The notes: generated by a model not told the origin, from the letters alone. A stretch of 6,825 nt of DNA from RGIG5612 sp964579345 (GCA_964579345.1 CAZOHB010000141.1:1-6825); one strand, 5' to 3'; shown: positions 1 through 6,599, counted from the first letter of the stretch. Translations and numbers: made by a program.

Positions 1-607
1 CTTTGATTTCTTTTATGATAACGACCCGCGCACAACCGCGCATGCGATCGCATCCGAGAAGTGGACAAAGCAGCTTTTTTCCGACATCTCCGCGAATAAC
101 CAGCGCCATTACGAGCAGGCGGGAACGCTGAAAGGTCAGCTCTGCATCGACAGCGAAGTGAAAGATCTGGATATGGTCTGCGGACGCGACCATTCCTTCG
201 GACCGCGCTATTGGTCCTATATGAACCGCCACTTCTGGATCCTCGGAATCGACGAAAACGGCTGCGTCCTGAACATCAGCATGGTCAGCTATCCGGCCGT
301 TGATGAGATCTGGACGGGATACACCACACTGTTCGGTCAGGTGGACAGTATCGCTTCGATCACCAATCACTCCAACATGGATAAGGCAGGTCACTCCGAC
401 GGCCATATGGTGCTGGATGTGACGCTCACAAACGGAAGAAGCTTTAAGCTGGAAACCTTCCGCGACGACGAAGCAGTATATCATTTTGATGACGGCAGCT
501 ATTATTTCTCCGAGGGATTCGGACACATGAAAGTAAATGAAAAAACAATCCGCGGAACCATTGAATTCAGTTTCAATGGAGATAAAAGCCGCTGGGAAGG
601 AAGATAA
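1..607 (+). CDS. DUF7064-type (CrtC/AttH lipocalin-like) protein, 5' end missing
   Basis: The reading frame is open from base 2 to the TAA at 605-607, giving 201 visible codons, so the start lies before the window. A GTG at 158 could be mistaken for the start, but conserved sequence (HYEQAGTLKGQL) lies upstream of it in frame. The marker motif is CGRDHSFGPRYW, which matches the G-RDHSWG-R-W signature of DUF7064 proteins, distant relatives of the hydroxyneurosporene hydratase/AttH beta-barrel fold. The rest is rich in short beta-type stretches with many aromatic residues and a late FSEGFGHMKVN segment. No membrane segment is visible. The biochemical role of the family is unknown. Its stop codon abuts the start of the dikinase gene, so the two are almost certainly cotranscribed and probably act on the same compound; that last step is inference. 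Family assignment is from motif recall, not a profile search. Confidence 0.8.
   Translation, partial: FDFFYDNDPRTTAHAIASEKWTKQLFSDISANNQRHYEQAGTLKGQLCIDSEVKDLDMVCGRDHSFGPRYWSYMNRHFWILGIDENGCVLNISMVSYPAVDEIWTGYTTLFGQVDSIASITNHSNMDKAGHSDGHMVLDVTLTNGRSFKLETFRDDEAVYHFDDGSYYFSEGFGHMKVNEKTIRGTIEFSFNGDKSRWEGR
594..603 (+). promoter_or_regulatory. Shine-Dalgarno of the dikinase gene, inside the upstream gene
   Basis: GGGAAGGAAG lies in the last codons of the upstream gene, with the AGGA core about 6 bases before the ATG at 608. The upstream TAA (605-607) touches that ATG. This supports 608 as the start and suggests translational coupling of the two genes. Confidence 0.75.
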
Positions 608-3016
608 ATGGAACTTTATAACTTATATGATATACCGGAAGACAAACTTCCTTTTTGCGGCGGAAAGGCTGCAAGACTGAGCGTGCTGGGCAAAGCAGGT
701 TTCCCGGTCCCTCCGGGATTTGTACTGCTCTGGCCGAAAACAGAAGCAGACCTGGACGAAGCTGCAGAAGCATTTCGCTCCAGCGGCCTCTCGAATGTTG
801 CCGTCCGTTCCTCTGCGACAACGGAAGACGGCAGTGTTCTTTCGTCCGCCGGCCAATATGAAACCGTTCTGAATATTCATACCGCTGACGAATTCCGCAA
901 AGCGGTACAGACCTGTCTCGATTCTCTGCACAGTGAAACGGCAGAGAGTTATCAGGCGTTCATGAACCCGGATGCGCAGGAAGGCGCAATGTCTGTGCTT
1001 GTGCAGGAGATGGTTGATGCACGCTGTGCAGGTGTTGCTTTCTCTAAAGATCCGCTGGATCCGACACAGGCGCTGATCGAAGCAGTGCCCGGTCTCGGCG
1101 AAAGTCTTGTTTCCGGAAAGAAGCAGGCGGCACAGTTTCACGTCGACGAAAAACTGTCCGTTAAAACGGACAGCAAACTTTTGAGTGAAGAAGAGGCTCT
1201 TTCTGTTCATGAAATGACGCAAAAAATCGCTGCTCTTTTTGAATTCACAGCGGATGTGGAATGGGCGATCGGCCGCGACGGAAAGCTTTATCTTCTCCAG
1301 GTGAGGCCGGTTACAACAGAAGACATGCCGACGATCGATGAGTTTGACCCGAAAACAGATTTCACGGATCACGTCGTCACCAACAGCAATATTTCCGAAA
1401 TGATGCCCGGCGCGATCACTCCGCTGGCTCTTACAACAAGTGCAAACGGACTGGATTACGGACTGCGCAAGCTTCTGATCCACTCCGGCGTTTATAAATC
1501 CGAAAAGGAGATTCCACCGTACAGTTGCTACTTTACCCTGAGCGGCCATCTGTTCGGTGATCTCACGCCGGTCTATGCGATCGGCAGGACCATGGTTATG
1601 GCGTCAAAAGAATCCATCGACCTTTCCATCTGCGGAAGAGTTCTGGATTCCAAAGTGCCGGAGAACATTCCTTCCCCCAACCTGCTTAAGCGCGTATTCA
1701 ATTTCTCGCGCTATATCTCGTCGGTTATGGGCAAGGGAAAAGCCTGCAAAGAAGCGGACCGTATTGCTTCGAAACTTGTGATCGCGCGCGGCAGCGACCC
1801 GCGCTCTTCCTATCAGGCGATCGATTCCCACCTGCAGGAATATCTGGATATCATGTACTACCATTATCTCACATCCGCGTTTTCCGGAATGATGAGCAGC
1901 GCGCTGAATCTGCAGCTCGCGCCGTATTTCCAGGATGAAACCGAGCAGCACGCGGCCGTTGCTGCCTGCCTCGTGGACATCCCCGGCATCGAAAGTGCGG
2001 ACATTTTAAAAAGACTGTATGAGCTTGCGAACGAGATTCGAAAAGAAGCAAGAAAACATTCTGCGGTTTCCGGCTCTGTCCGTTTAAATGCGGAGTCTGT
2101 ACGGTCTGCGGTTGAGAACGGCAGCGATAAGATTCGTTCGCTATATGATTCTTTCATGGAAAAACACGGTCACCGTTCCATCAATGAATGCGAGATGCGG
2201 CAGAAATCCCTGCGCGATGACCCTGATACGTTTTTCACTCAGCTTGCCATCGTCTGCAATTCGCCGTCAAGAAAAGAAACGGCTGCCAACTGGGAAGAAA
2301 ACCGCGACGCACTGCTTTCGAAAGTTCCGTCATCAAAGCGCTCGACACTGAAGATGCTGGTCAAATTTGCGAGAGAAGGCGTTCGCGTCAGAGAGTATAC
2401 AAAATCGCGAATTGTCAAACTGACTTATACGTTTAAGAAAGCATACGAGGCACTCGCGGAACAGATGGTCGACCGCGGTATGCTTTCCGATGCCGACTGC
2501 ATCTATTTCCTGACGCATGAAGAGATCGGCCGTCTGATCAAAGAGAAAGAAGAAGGCCTGAACCTGAAGGCGATCCGCCGCCGCCGGTTGTATCCGCAGC
2601 AGCAAAGCCTGAAGTTCCCGGACCTGACCTATGGAAAACCGCAGCCGATCGTTTATCAGAACGAAGCGCTAAACGAAGCCGCAGTTCTTAAGGGCACGCC
2701 CGTCAGCCGCGGGATCATCGAGGGCCCTGCCCACATCGTAAAAAGCGTGGCAGATGCAAACGCGCTTACACCGGGCGATATCATGGTGTCCGAATATACG
2801 GACACCGGCTGGACGCCGTATTATTCACAGATCGGCGGGCTGATCACAGAGATCGGTGCCGCAATTTCCCACGGCGCTGTTGTAGCGAGAGAATACGGGC
2901 TTCCACTCGTTTCCAATATCCCGCATGCCACAGACCGGATCCATAACGGGGATATCATCCGCATTGACGGAAGCGCCGGCACGGTCACACTGATCCGCCG
3001 CAGCGAGAAAGATTAA
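608..3016 (+). CDS. PEP-synthase-like dikinase with rifampin-phosphotransferase domain order
   Basis: This is an 802-residue member of the PEP-utilising/pyruvate phosphate dikinase superfamily, expected to be cytoplasmic. Residues about 12-237 form the ATP-grasp (PPDK N-terminal) domain: GGKAARLS at 18-25, VRSSATTED at 66-74, VQEMV at 132-136, PGLGESLVSG at 161-170 and LLQVRPVT at 229-236. Residues about 245-690 are a long, mostly helical middle region with NISEMMPGAITPLAL (260-274) and GHRSINECEM (521-530). The C-terminal swivel domain (about 693-797) carries the phosphorylatable His755 in ISHGAVVAREYGLP. The order ATP-substrate-His is that of rifampin phosphotransferase (about 870 residues). 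PEP synthase and PPDK instead have a C-terminal TIM barrel, which is absent here. In such enzymes ATP phosphorylates the His, which passes the phosphate to a substrate. The substrate cannot be told from sequence, and a rifampin-resistance role is not supported by context. It is paired with the DUF7064 gene. Confidence 0.9.
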   Translation: MELYNLYDIPEDKLPFCGGKAARLSVLGKAGFPVPPGFVLLWPKTEADLDEAAEAFRSSGLSNVAVRSSATTEDGSVLSSAGQYETVLNIHTADEFRKAVQTCLDSLHSETAESYQAFMNPDAQEGAMSVLVQEMVDARCAGVAFSKDPLDPTQALIEAVPGLGESLVSGKKQAAQFHVDEKLSVKTDSKLLSEEEALSVHEMTQKIAALFEFTADVEWAIGRDGKLYLLQVRPVTTEDMPTIDEFDPKTDFTDHVVTNSNISEMMPGAITPLALTTSANGLDYGLRKLLIHSGVYKSEKEIPPYSCYFTLSGHLFGDLTPVYAIGRTMVMASKESIDLSICGRVLDSKVPENIPSPNLLKRVFNFSRYISSVMGKGKACKEADRIASKLVIARGSDPRSSYQAIDSHLQEYLDIMYYHYLTSAFSGMMSSALNLQLAPYFQDETEQHAAVAACLVDIPGIESADILKRLYELANEIRKEARKHSAVSGSVRLNAESVRSAVENGSDKIRSLYDSFMEKHGHRSINECEMRQKSLRDDPDTFFTQLAIVCNSPSRKETAANWEENRDALLSKVPSSKRSTLKMLVKFAREGVRVREYTKSRIVKLTYTFKKAYEALAEQMVDRGMLSDADCIYFLTHEEIGRLIKEKEEGLNLKAIRRRRLYPQQQSLKFPDLTYGKPQPIVYQNEALNEAAVLKGTPVSRGIIEGPAHIVKSVADANALTPGDIMVSEYTDTGWTPYYSQIGGLITEIGAAISHGAVVAREYGLPLVSNIPHATDRIHNGDIIRIDGSAGTVTLIRRSEKD

Positions 3017-3025
3017 TTAAAAATG

Positions 3026-3109
3026 GGGGACGGTACTTTCTGTGCGATTTTTTAACAGGAAGGACCGTCCCCTTGTCTGCGATCCCTCCCCTTGTCTGAG
3101 AACCGTCCC
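3026..3109. repeat. Palindromic intergenic repeat, copy 1 (GGGGACGGT/ACCGTCCCC family)
   Basis: Two 18-base arms, 3026-3043 and 3055-3072, are inverted copies with 2 mismatches and an 11-base loop. The ends are GGGGACGGT (3026-3034) and ACCGTCCCC (3064-3072). The right arm is followed by a decayed tandem tail in which CCCCTTGTCTG occurs at 3069-3079 and again at 3088-3098, then AACCGTCCC (3101-3109). The same type of element is at 4637-4720. On the - strand the hairpin is followed by ATTTTTAATTAA, so it could also act as a backup terminator for leftward transcription. Similar palindromes are common between genes in Clostridia; that is from memory. Confidence 0.75.
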
Positions 3110-3113
3110 AAAT

Positions 3114-3146
3114 AAAAAACCGGCACAGATCAATGATCTGCGCCGG
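3114..3146 (-). terminator. Intrinsic terminator of the NifX-FKBP fusion gene
   Basis: Arms 3120-3131 (CCGGCACAGATC) and 3135-3146 (GATCTGCGCCGG) form a 12-bp stem with a 3-base loop. Read on the - strand, the one non-Watson-Crick position is a G-U wobble and the stem is followed directly by six U residues. On the + strand the same position is an A-C mismatch and the following tract is weaker. The hairpin begins 21 bases after the stop codon of the - strand gene at 3168. Confidence 0.9.
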
Positions 3147-3167
3147 TATCTTTTCATCCTATTAATC

Positions 3168-3998
3168 TCAGTCTACGACCTCGACTAACTCAATCATAAA
3201 GTTCAGTTCCTTGCCTGCCATCTCATGGTTCGCGTCAAATGTGATCGTCTTCTCATCTTTTGCGACAACCATGACCGGTACCGGCTGGCCGTACATATTC
3301 CGCAGGAATACCTGCTGGCCAACCTCAACGTCTTCCGCACCTTTCATCTTCTCGATCTCTGTGGTGAAGATTGCGTTCGGATCCTTCTCGCCATATGCTT
3401 CGGACGGCATCAGGTGAACATTCACCGTCTCGCCAACTTCCATATTTGCAACCGCCTCGTCAAAGCCGCGGATCATCATGCCCATTCCGCAGACAAACTC
3501 GAGCGGCTCGCCGCGATCATAAGAAGAGTCGAACTGTGTACCGTCGTTGAACGTTCCTCTGTAATGCGCACGGACGGTTTTTCCGACGTTCTTTCCCTCG
3601 AACAGCGGCTCATTGTGGCATCCGCCGCAGCTTCCGCAATCATGCGCACATCCTTCTTCACCATGATCATGATGATCACAGTTCGCGCCTGTGTTGACCA
3701 GTTCACCGCGCAGATATGCTGCAACTGCTTCATCCGCATTTCCCGAAGCTCCTGCGCAAAGTTCGATGCCCGCTTCTTCGAGCGCTGCCTGTGCACCGTC
3801 TCCGATGCCGCCGCAGATCAGAACATCGATTGCCTTATTTGCAAGAAGTGTCGCCAGCGCTTCATGACCGCTTCCGTTCGTGCCGATCACTTCCGAAGAC
3901 TTGACCACGCCATCTTCCACTTCATATACTTTAAACTCCTCAGAATGTCCGAAATGCTGAAACACTTCGCCATTGTCATGTGTAACTGCGATTCTCAT
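3168..3998 (-). CDS. Fusion of NifX-like cofactor-binding domain and SlyD-type FKBP prolyl isomerase
   Basis: The 276 residues split into three parts. Residues 1-103 match the NifX/NifB C-terminal (dinitrogenase FeMo-cofactor-binding) fold: THDNGEVFQHFGHSEEFKVYEV near the start, GSGHEALATLL, then DVLICGGIGDGAQAALEEAGIEL. Residues 107-128 are a metal-binding-looking linker with Cys107, 117, 121, 124 and 127 and His109, 110, 112, 119 and 128. Residues about 135-276 are an FKBP-type peptidyl-prolyl isomerase of the SlyD kind: VRAHYRGTFNDGTQFDSS, GMMIRGFDEAVANMEVGE, AYGEKDPN, an insert-in-flap region (about 207-257) and NHEMAGKELNF. SlyD proteins usually carry their metal-binding tail at the C-terminus; here the Cys/His segment precedes the isomerase and there is no tail. 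Likely a cytoplasmic metal- or Fe-S-linked folding factor, which is inference. The start is supported by AGAAGGAG 7 bases upstream of ATG. It has its own promoter and terminator. Confidence 0.92.
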   Translation of the reverse strand: MRIAVTHDNGEVFQHFGHSEEFKVYEVEDGVVKSSEVIGTNGSGHEALATLLANKAIDVLICGGIGDGAQAALEEAGIELCAGASGNADEAVAAYLRGELVNTGANCDHHDHGEEGCAHDCGSCGGCHNEPLFEGKNVGKTVRAHYRGTFNDGTQFDSSYDRGEPLEFVCGMGMMIRGFDEAVANMEVGETVNVHLMPSEAYGEKDPNAIFTTEIEKMKGAEDVEVGQQVFLRNMYGQPVPVMVVAKDEKTITFDANHEMAGKELNFMIELVEVVD

Positions 3999-4004
3999 AG
4001 TATT

Positions 4005-4013
4005 ACTCCTTCT
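4005..4013 (-). promoter_or_regulatory. Shine-Dalgarno of the NifX-FKBP gene
   Basis: On the - strand this reads AGAAGGAGT, a near-perfect anti-16S match 6 bases before the ATG at 3998. It fixes the start of the fusion protein. Confidence 0.85.
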
Positions 4014-4033
4014 AGTTCAAAATCATCCCTTGC

Positions 4034-4061
4034 ATTATAAGGTATTTCCGCGGAAAGGCAA
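4034..4061 (-). promoter_or_regulatory. Predicted sigma-A promoter with 12-bp palindrome in its spacer
   Basis: On the - strand a perfect -10 box TATAAT (4034-4039) follows a weak -35 box TTGCCT (4056-4061) with a 16-base spacer. The spacer holds the perfect palindrome TTTCCGCGGAAA (4045-4056), placed where a bound repressor would block polymerase. It drives the NifX-FKBP gene, whose start codon is 35 bases downstream of the -10 box. The operator role is inference from position and symmetry. Confidence 0.6.
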
Positions 4062-4112
4062 ACAAAAATGTTCTGAAAGCGTATGCTCTTTGCCCCTTTG
4101 CGCGCGCTTTCA
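4061..4112 (-). terminator. Possible terminator after the deoxyribosyltransferase gene
   Basis: On the - strand TGAAAGCG (4105-4112) pairs perfectly with CGCTTTCA (4074-4081) across a 23-base loop and is followed after 5 bases by a U-rich stretch (ATTTTTGTTT). It lies about 75 bases after the stop at 4188 and just before the next promoter, where a terminator is expected. The long loop and the gap before the U tract make it a weak candidate. Confidence 0.35.
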
Positions 4113-4187
4113 ATGATTGCTCCGCCTACCTGCTCTGTCAATCCTTCACAGCATTCTCTTGCGGCTCCGGATTGCTGCCAATATCAA

Positions 4188-4613
4188 CTAAAACATCGTT
4201 CCTGTGAACGGGGTTTGCGGTTTCGTTTCAAAGTCATAAGCTTCAAGTTCTTCCAGGCTGTAAAGATTGGTGTGGGAGCCTTCGTGGATCATGAGGTTTG
4301 AGGACTCACCAAGCTGTACAACAATGACAGGTTTGCCGGTCGCATACGCGTAGCCGCACTCCCAGGCCGTTCCGGAATCGCTGTAGTTTCCCCAGTAAAG
4401 CATCACAAGAAAATCGCACCAGTCGATGCCTGCCTTGTCGTTTAAAAAGGTCTGTTTGCTCCAGATCGGATCGCCTACGTTGCCCTCGCGCACCTCATGC
4501 TCACGCGGCGAAAAAACATCAAAGCCGCGTCCTTTCAGGATTTTTTCTACGCGTCCTAAAACATCGGTTTCTTTATCATTAAAAAACGGTGACGCGATAT
4601 ATATTTTATACAT
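4188..4613 (-). CDS. Nucleoside 2-deoxyribosyltransferase
   Basis: This 141-residue protein transfers the 2-deoxyribosyl group between nucleobases in cytoplasmic nucleoside salvage. It opens with KIYIASPFF, and the core SDSGTAWECGYAYATGKPVIVV aligns with EDVGLGMELGYALSQGKYVLLV of the lactobacillal enzyme. By that alignment, done by eye from memory, the active-site set is complete: Tyr5, Asp67, Asp79, nucleophile Glu85, and Asn106 and Met108 in SSNLMIHEGSHTNLYSL. The C-terminal GTMF sits where the reference ends GAVY, whose terminal residue reaches the neighbouring active site. Length is close to the usual 150-160. The start has AAAAGGAG 7 bases upstream (4621-4628). It lies 108 bp downstream of the metallo-beta-lactamase-fold gene, with a palindromic repeat between. 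No separate promoter was recognised, so readthrough is possible. Some relatives of this fold are plain nucleoside hydrolases, so base and sugar preference are open. Confidence 0.88.
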   Translation of the reverse strand: MYKIYIASPFFNDKETDVLGRVEKILKGRGFDVFSPREHEVREGNVGDPIWSKQTFLNDKAGIDWCDFLVMLYWGNYSDSGTAWECGYAYATGKPVIVVQLGESSNLMIHEGSHTNLYSLEELEAYDFETKPQTPFTGTMF

Positions 4614-4636
4614 AAAATTTCTCCTTTTAACCCAGA

Positions 4637-4720
4637 GGATGGTTCGTTTGTCCTGAAACTATCAGGTTAGCGAAAGGCTCTCAGGACAAAAGAACCGTCC
4701 CCCTGTCTGCCCCTGGTCTG
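4637..4720. repeat. Palindromic intergenic repeat, copy 2, with internal duplication
   Basis: Arms 4637-4656 and 4681-4700 are 20-base inverted copies with 2 mismatches; the right arm reads TCAGGACAAAAGAACCGTCC. The tail CCCCCTGTCTGCCCCTGGTCTG (in two pieces, 4699-4709 and 4710-4720) repeats the CCCC-TGTCTG motif, as in copy 1 at 3026-3109. The loop region contains an extra TCAGG at 4662-4666 that would itself pair with CCTGA at 4652-4656, so the original element probably had a 5-base loop (AACTA). The element fills the gap between two genes and ends one base before the stop codon at 4722. Confidence 0.8.
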
Positions 4721-4721
4721 C

Positions 4722-5552
4722 TTACAGTATCGGTTCACCGGAGCGGACATACTCCAGCTGGTCTCCCATGATTTCTTTCATGATCTCAAACGCCGGCAGC
4801 CCGGTGCAGTGGCATGTGATAAACCGGGTTTTACGTTTCTTTAATGCTTCCGCGGTTTCCCGGATCTCGCGAACCTGTTCTTCCTTGTACTCCGTCTTTT
4901 TCATAAGGTGGAATCCGCTGATCGCAATGTCCGGATCCGCGCCATACAGCCGCTCATACTCGTCCAGAATACTCAGCATTCCGTTGTGCGCGCAGCCGGA
5001 AAGTAGGACATTCTTTCCGCCTTCGGAAACGACCAAATACTGCTCATGTTCAAAATTGTCGTGAACGAAGGCATCTCCTTGTTTCACCAGAATACTGCGG
5101 TTCGCAAACGGCACCGGATGGCTTCGTTTCGGGATCGTGTACAAACTCAGCTCATCATCGATCACATAATTGCCGCTGATCATCTTCACCTGCGGAAGTT
5201 CCGGAATCTTCGGATCGATCCCGATATACCTGTAGCGCTCCTCCGCATTCGGTCCCTCGTCAGCATAATAATTTCCAACCGCCGCTTTCTGCATATAGAT
5301 TGCCGCATGGTCATTGATTTTCGTAAAAGGCAGGATGCCGCCGGAATGGTCATAATGTCCATGACTTAAAACGACTGTATCAATACTGTCCAATTTAACA
5401 CCCAGTATTTCTGCATTCGTAATCGTATCTGCAGACGGCCCCAGGTCAAGAAGCAGTTTATGTCGTTCCGTTTCGATATAAAAGGAAAGTCCGTGCGCCG
5501 CTTTGCAGCCTTCCGTGCCTTCCACATTTTCAATCAGATTTAAAATTTTCAT
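4722..5552 (-). CDS. MptE-like metallo-beta-lactamase-fold hydrolase (COG1237 family)
   Basis: This 276-residue cytoplasmic protein has a full set of metal-binding motifs: SHGHYDHSGG with His64, His66, Asp68 and His69, then GCAH with His189, GFHL with His215 and HCTG with His248. The combination DNFEHEQYLVV (165-175), LLSGCAHNGMLSI, ISGFHL and TCHCTGLPAF is the signature of the COG1237 group. That group is often annotated as dihydropterin-ribofuranosyl-aminobenzene-5'-phosphate synthase because archaeal members act in methanopterin synthesis. Bacterial members have no settled role, so the archaeal name should not be carried over. Its start lies 7 bases after the dipeptidase stop, and its ribosome binding sequence AGGGTGAGGGTG (5555-5566) overlaps that stop, which implies cotranscription and coupled translation. 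The operon context gives no clear substrate. Confidence 0.88.
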   Translation of the reverse strand: MKILNLIENVEGTEGCKAAHGLSFYIETERHKLLLDLGPSADTITNAEILGVKLDSIDTVVLSHGHYDHSGGILPFTKINDHAAIYMQKAAVGNYYADEGPNAEERYRYIGIDPKIPELPQVKMISGNYVIDDELSLYTIPKRSHPVPFANRSILVKQGDAFVHDNFEHEQYLVVSEGGKNVLLSGCAHNGMLSILDEYERLYGADPDIAISGFHLMKKTEYKEEQVREIRETAEALKKRKTRFITCHCTGLPAFEIMKEIMGDQLEYVRSGEPIL

Positions 5553-5559
5553 AGCACCC

Positions 5560-6579
5560 TCACCCTAATACATCTTTATATACGCGCAGCACATTTTTAT
5601 AAAAAACTTTCTCAATTTCATCTGCAGAAAATCCGGCCATGCTCATCGCATCCGCGATTCGCTGCATCCCTGCCGCATCCTTGACTTCCACTTCATTTCC
5701 AATACCGTCGAAATCCGATCCAAGACCGATGGTATCGATGCCCGCAATATTTCGAATATATTTCATATGGGCGATCATTCCGTCAATGCGTGTAAGGCTC
5801 TTTGGATCCGGAACGTCCGTGATAAAATCATACGCAAAATTGATCCCGCAGACGCCGCCGTGATCGGCGATCATGCGCAGCATCTCATCACTTAAGTTGC
5901 GCGGATGCGAAGCGATCGCCCGTGCATTCGAATGGCTTGCAACGACCGGCGTTTCTTTCTTAACGGTTCGGAACACATCGTAAATTCCGGCATCGTTCAG
6001 ATGGGAAATATCAATGATCACCCCCATCGTTTCCATCGCCTCGACCATTTCAAATCCGGCTTTTTTCAATCCGTTCTCGGTATCGCAGGAAGCATCACAT
6101 TTGGTTGGATCTTCGGGGTCGATAACAAACTTATTCGGAAATCCCAGTTCGTTTTCAAAGTTCCAGGTAAGCGTCGACATCCGAACGCCCTTGTCATAAA
6201 ACCGTTTCAGGTTATCCACGCTGCCTTTATAAACCGCACCTTCTTCGATCGTTTTTAATCCCGAAAGAAATCCGGCCCGGAAATTTTCTTCTATCTCCGT
6301 TCCCGAAAGAGCCGGCCGGACAAGGTCAGAATTCTCTTCAAATTCACTGTCCATTAAATCGGACAGTTTGCTAGCGTGGTCAAAAACATCCTCGCCTGCT
6401 TTACGAACTCCATCCAGATATGTAAACAGCGCAAAGTTCTGGCAAAGATATCCGCCTTCTCTCAGCCTCTTCAAATCCACGCTGAGTCCGTTCTCCCGCA
6501 GGCCGATCTCTTCTCCATTCTTTCTGCGTCTCAATATTTCTGAAATTGTGTCACAATGCATGTCAATAATTGGAATCAT
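5560..6579 (-). CDS. Membrane-dipeptidase-family (M19) dipeptidase
   Basis: This 339-residue zinc dipeptidase hydrolyses dipeptides. It has the normal length for bacterial M19 enzymes and no signal peptide or membrane segment, so it is probably cytoplasmic. The metal-site motifs are all present: IIDMHCDT with His8 and Asp10, the bridging Glu112 in TIEEGA, His193 in IDISHLND, His216 in VVASHSNARAI, the HPRNLSD segment (225-231) and GLGSDFDG with Asp289. LTWNFENELG (137-146) and GGVCGINFAYD (241-251) are further family hallmarks. The start is supported by GGAGAG about 6 bases before the ATG. It follows the PPC/DUF296 gene by 20 bp and precedes the COG1237 gene by 7 bp, so it is the middle gene of a tight operon. 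M19 enzymes differ in preference (L-L, L-D or other dipeptides); the sequence does not decide which. Confidence 0.94.
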   Translation of the reverse strand: MIPIIDMHCDTISEILRRRKNGEEIGLRENGLSVDLKRLREGGYLCQNFALFTYLDGVRKAGEDVFDHASKLSDLMDSEFEENSDLVRPALSGTEIEENFRAGFLSGLKTIEEGAVYKGSVDNLKRFYDKGVRMSTLTWNFENELGFPNKFVIDPEDPTKCDASCDTENGLKKAGFEMVEAMETMGVIIDISHLNDAGIYDVFRTVKKETPVVASHSNARAIASHPRNLSDEMLRMIADHGGVCGINFAYDFITDVPDPKSLTRIDGMIAHMKYIRNIAGIDTIGLGSDFDGIGNEVEVKDAAGMQRIADAMSMAGFSADEIEKVFYKNVLRVYKDVLG

Positions 6580-6599
6580 GTAATCTCTCCAAGTCCTTC

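Noticed and set aside
158..607. GTG at 158 as the start of a 149-residue gene
   Set aside because: The frame is open to the left edge, and the upstream codons encode conserved family sequence (HYEQ...KGQL). The gene is cut by the window, not started at 158.
623..1549. 308-codon open frame on the - strand inside the dikinase gene
   Set aside because: It lies entirely antisense to a gene with clear domain motifs, has an implausible composition rich in Cys, Arg and Phe, and shows no recognisable family.
608..3016. Naming the dikinase rph or ppsA
   Set aside because: Domain order excludes PEP synthase. Rifampin as substrate cannot be shown from sequence, and the middle domain is too diverged to assign by eye.
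3026..3109. CRISPR array or insertion sequence end
   Set aside because: The repeats are few, degenerate and without regular unique spacers, and no transposase or target-site duplication is visible.
3225..4040. 271-codon open frame on the + strand opposite the NifX-FKBP gene
   Set aside because: It is a shadow of the real - strand gene, which has strong motifs, a ribosome binding site, a promoter and a terminator; the opposite frame has none of these.
4722..5552. Calling the COG1237 protein a methanopterin-synthesis enzyme
   Set aside because: The family name comes from archaeal members; nothing else in the window points to methanopterin.
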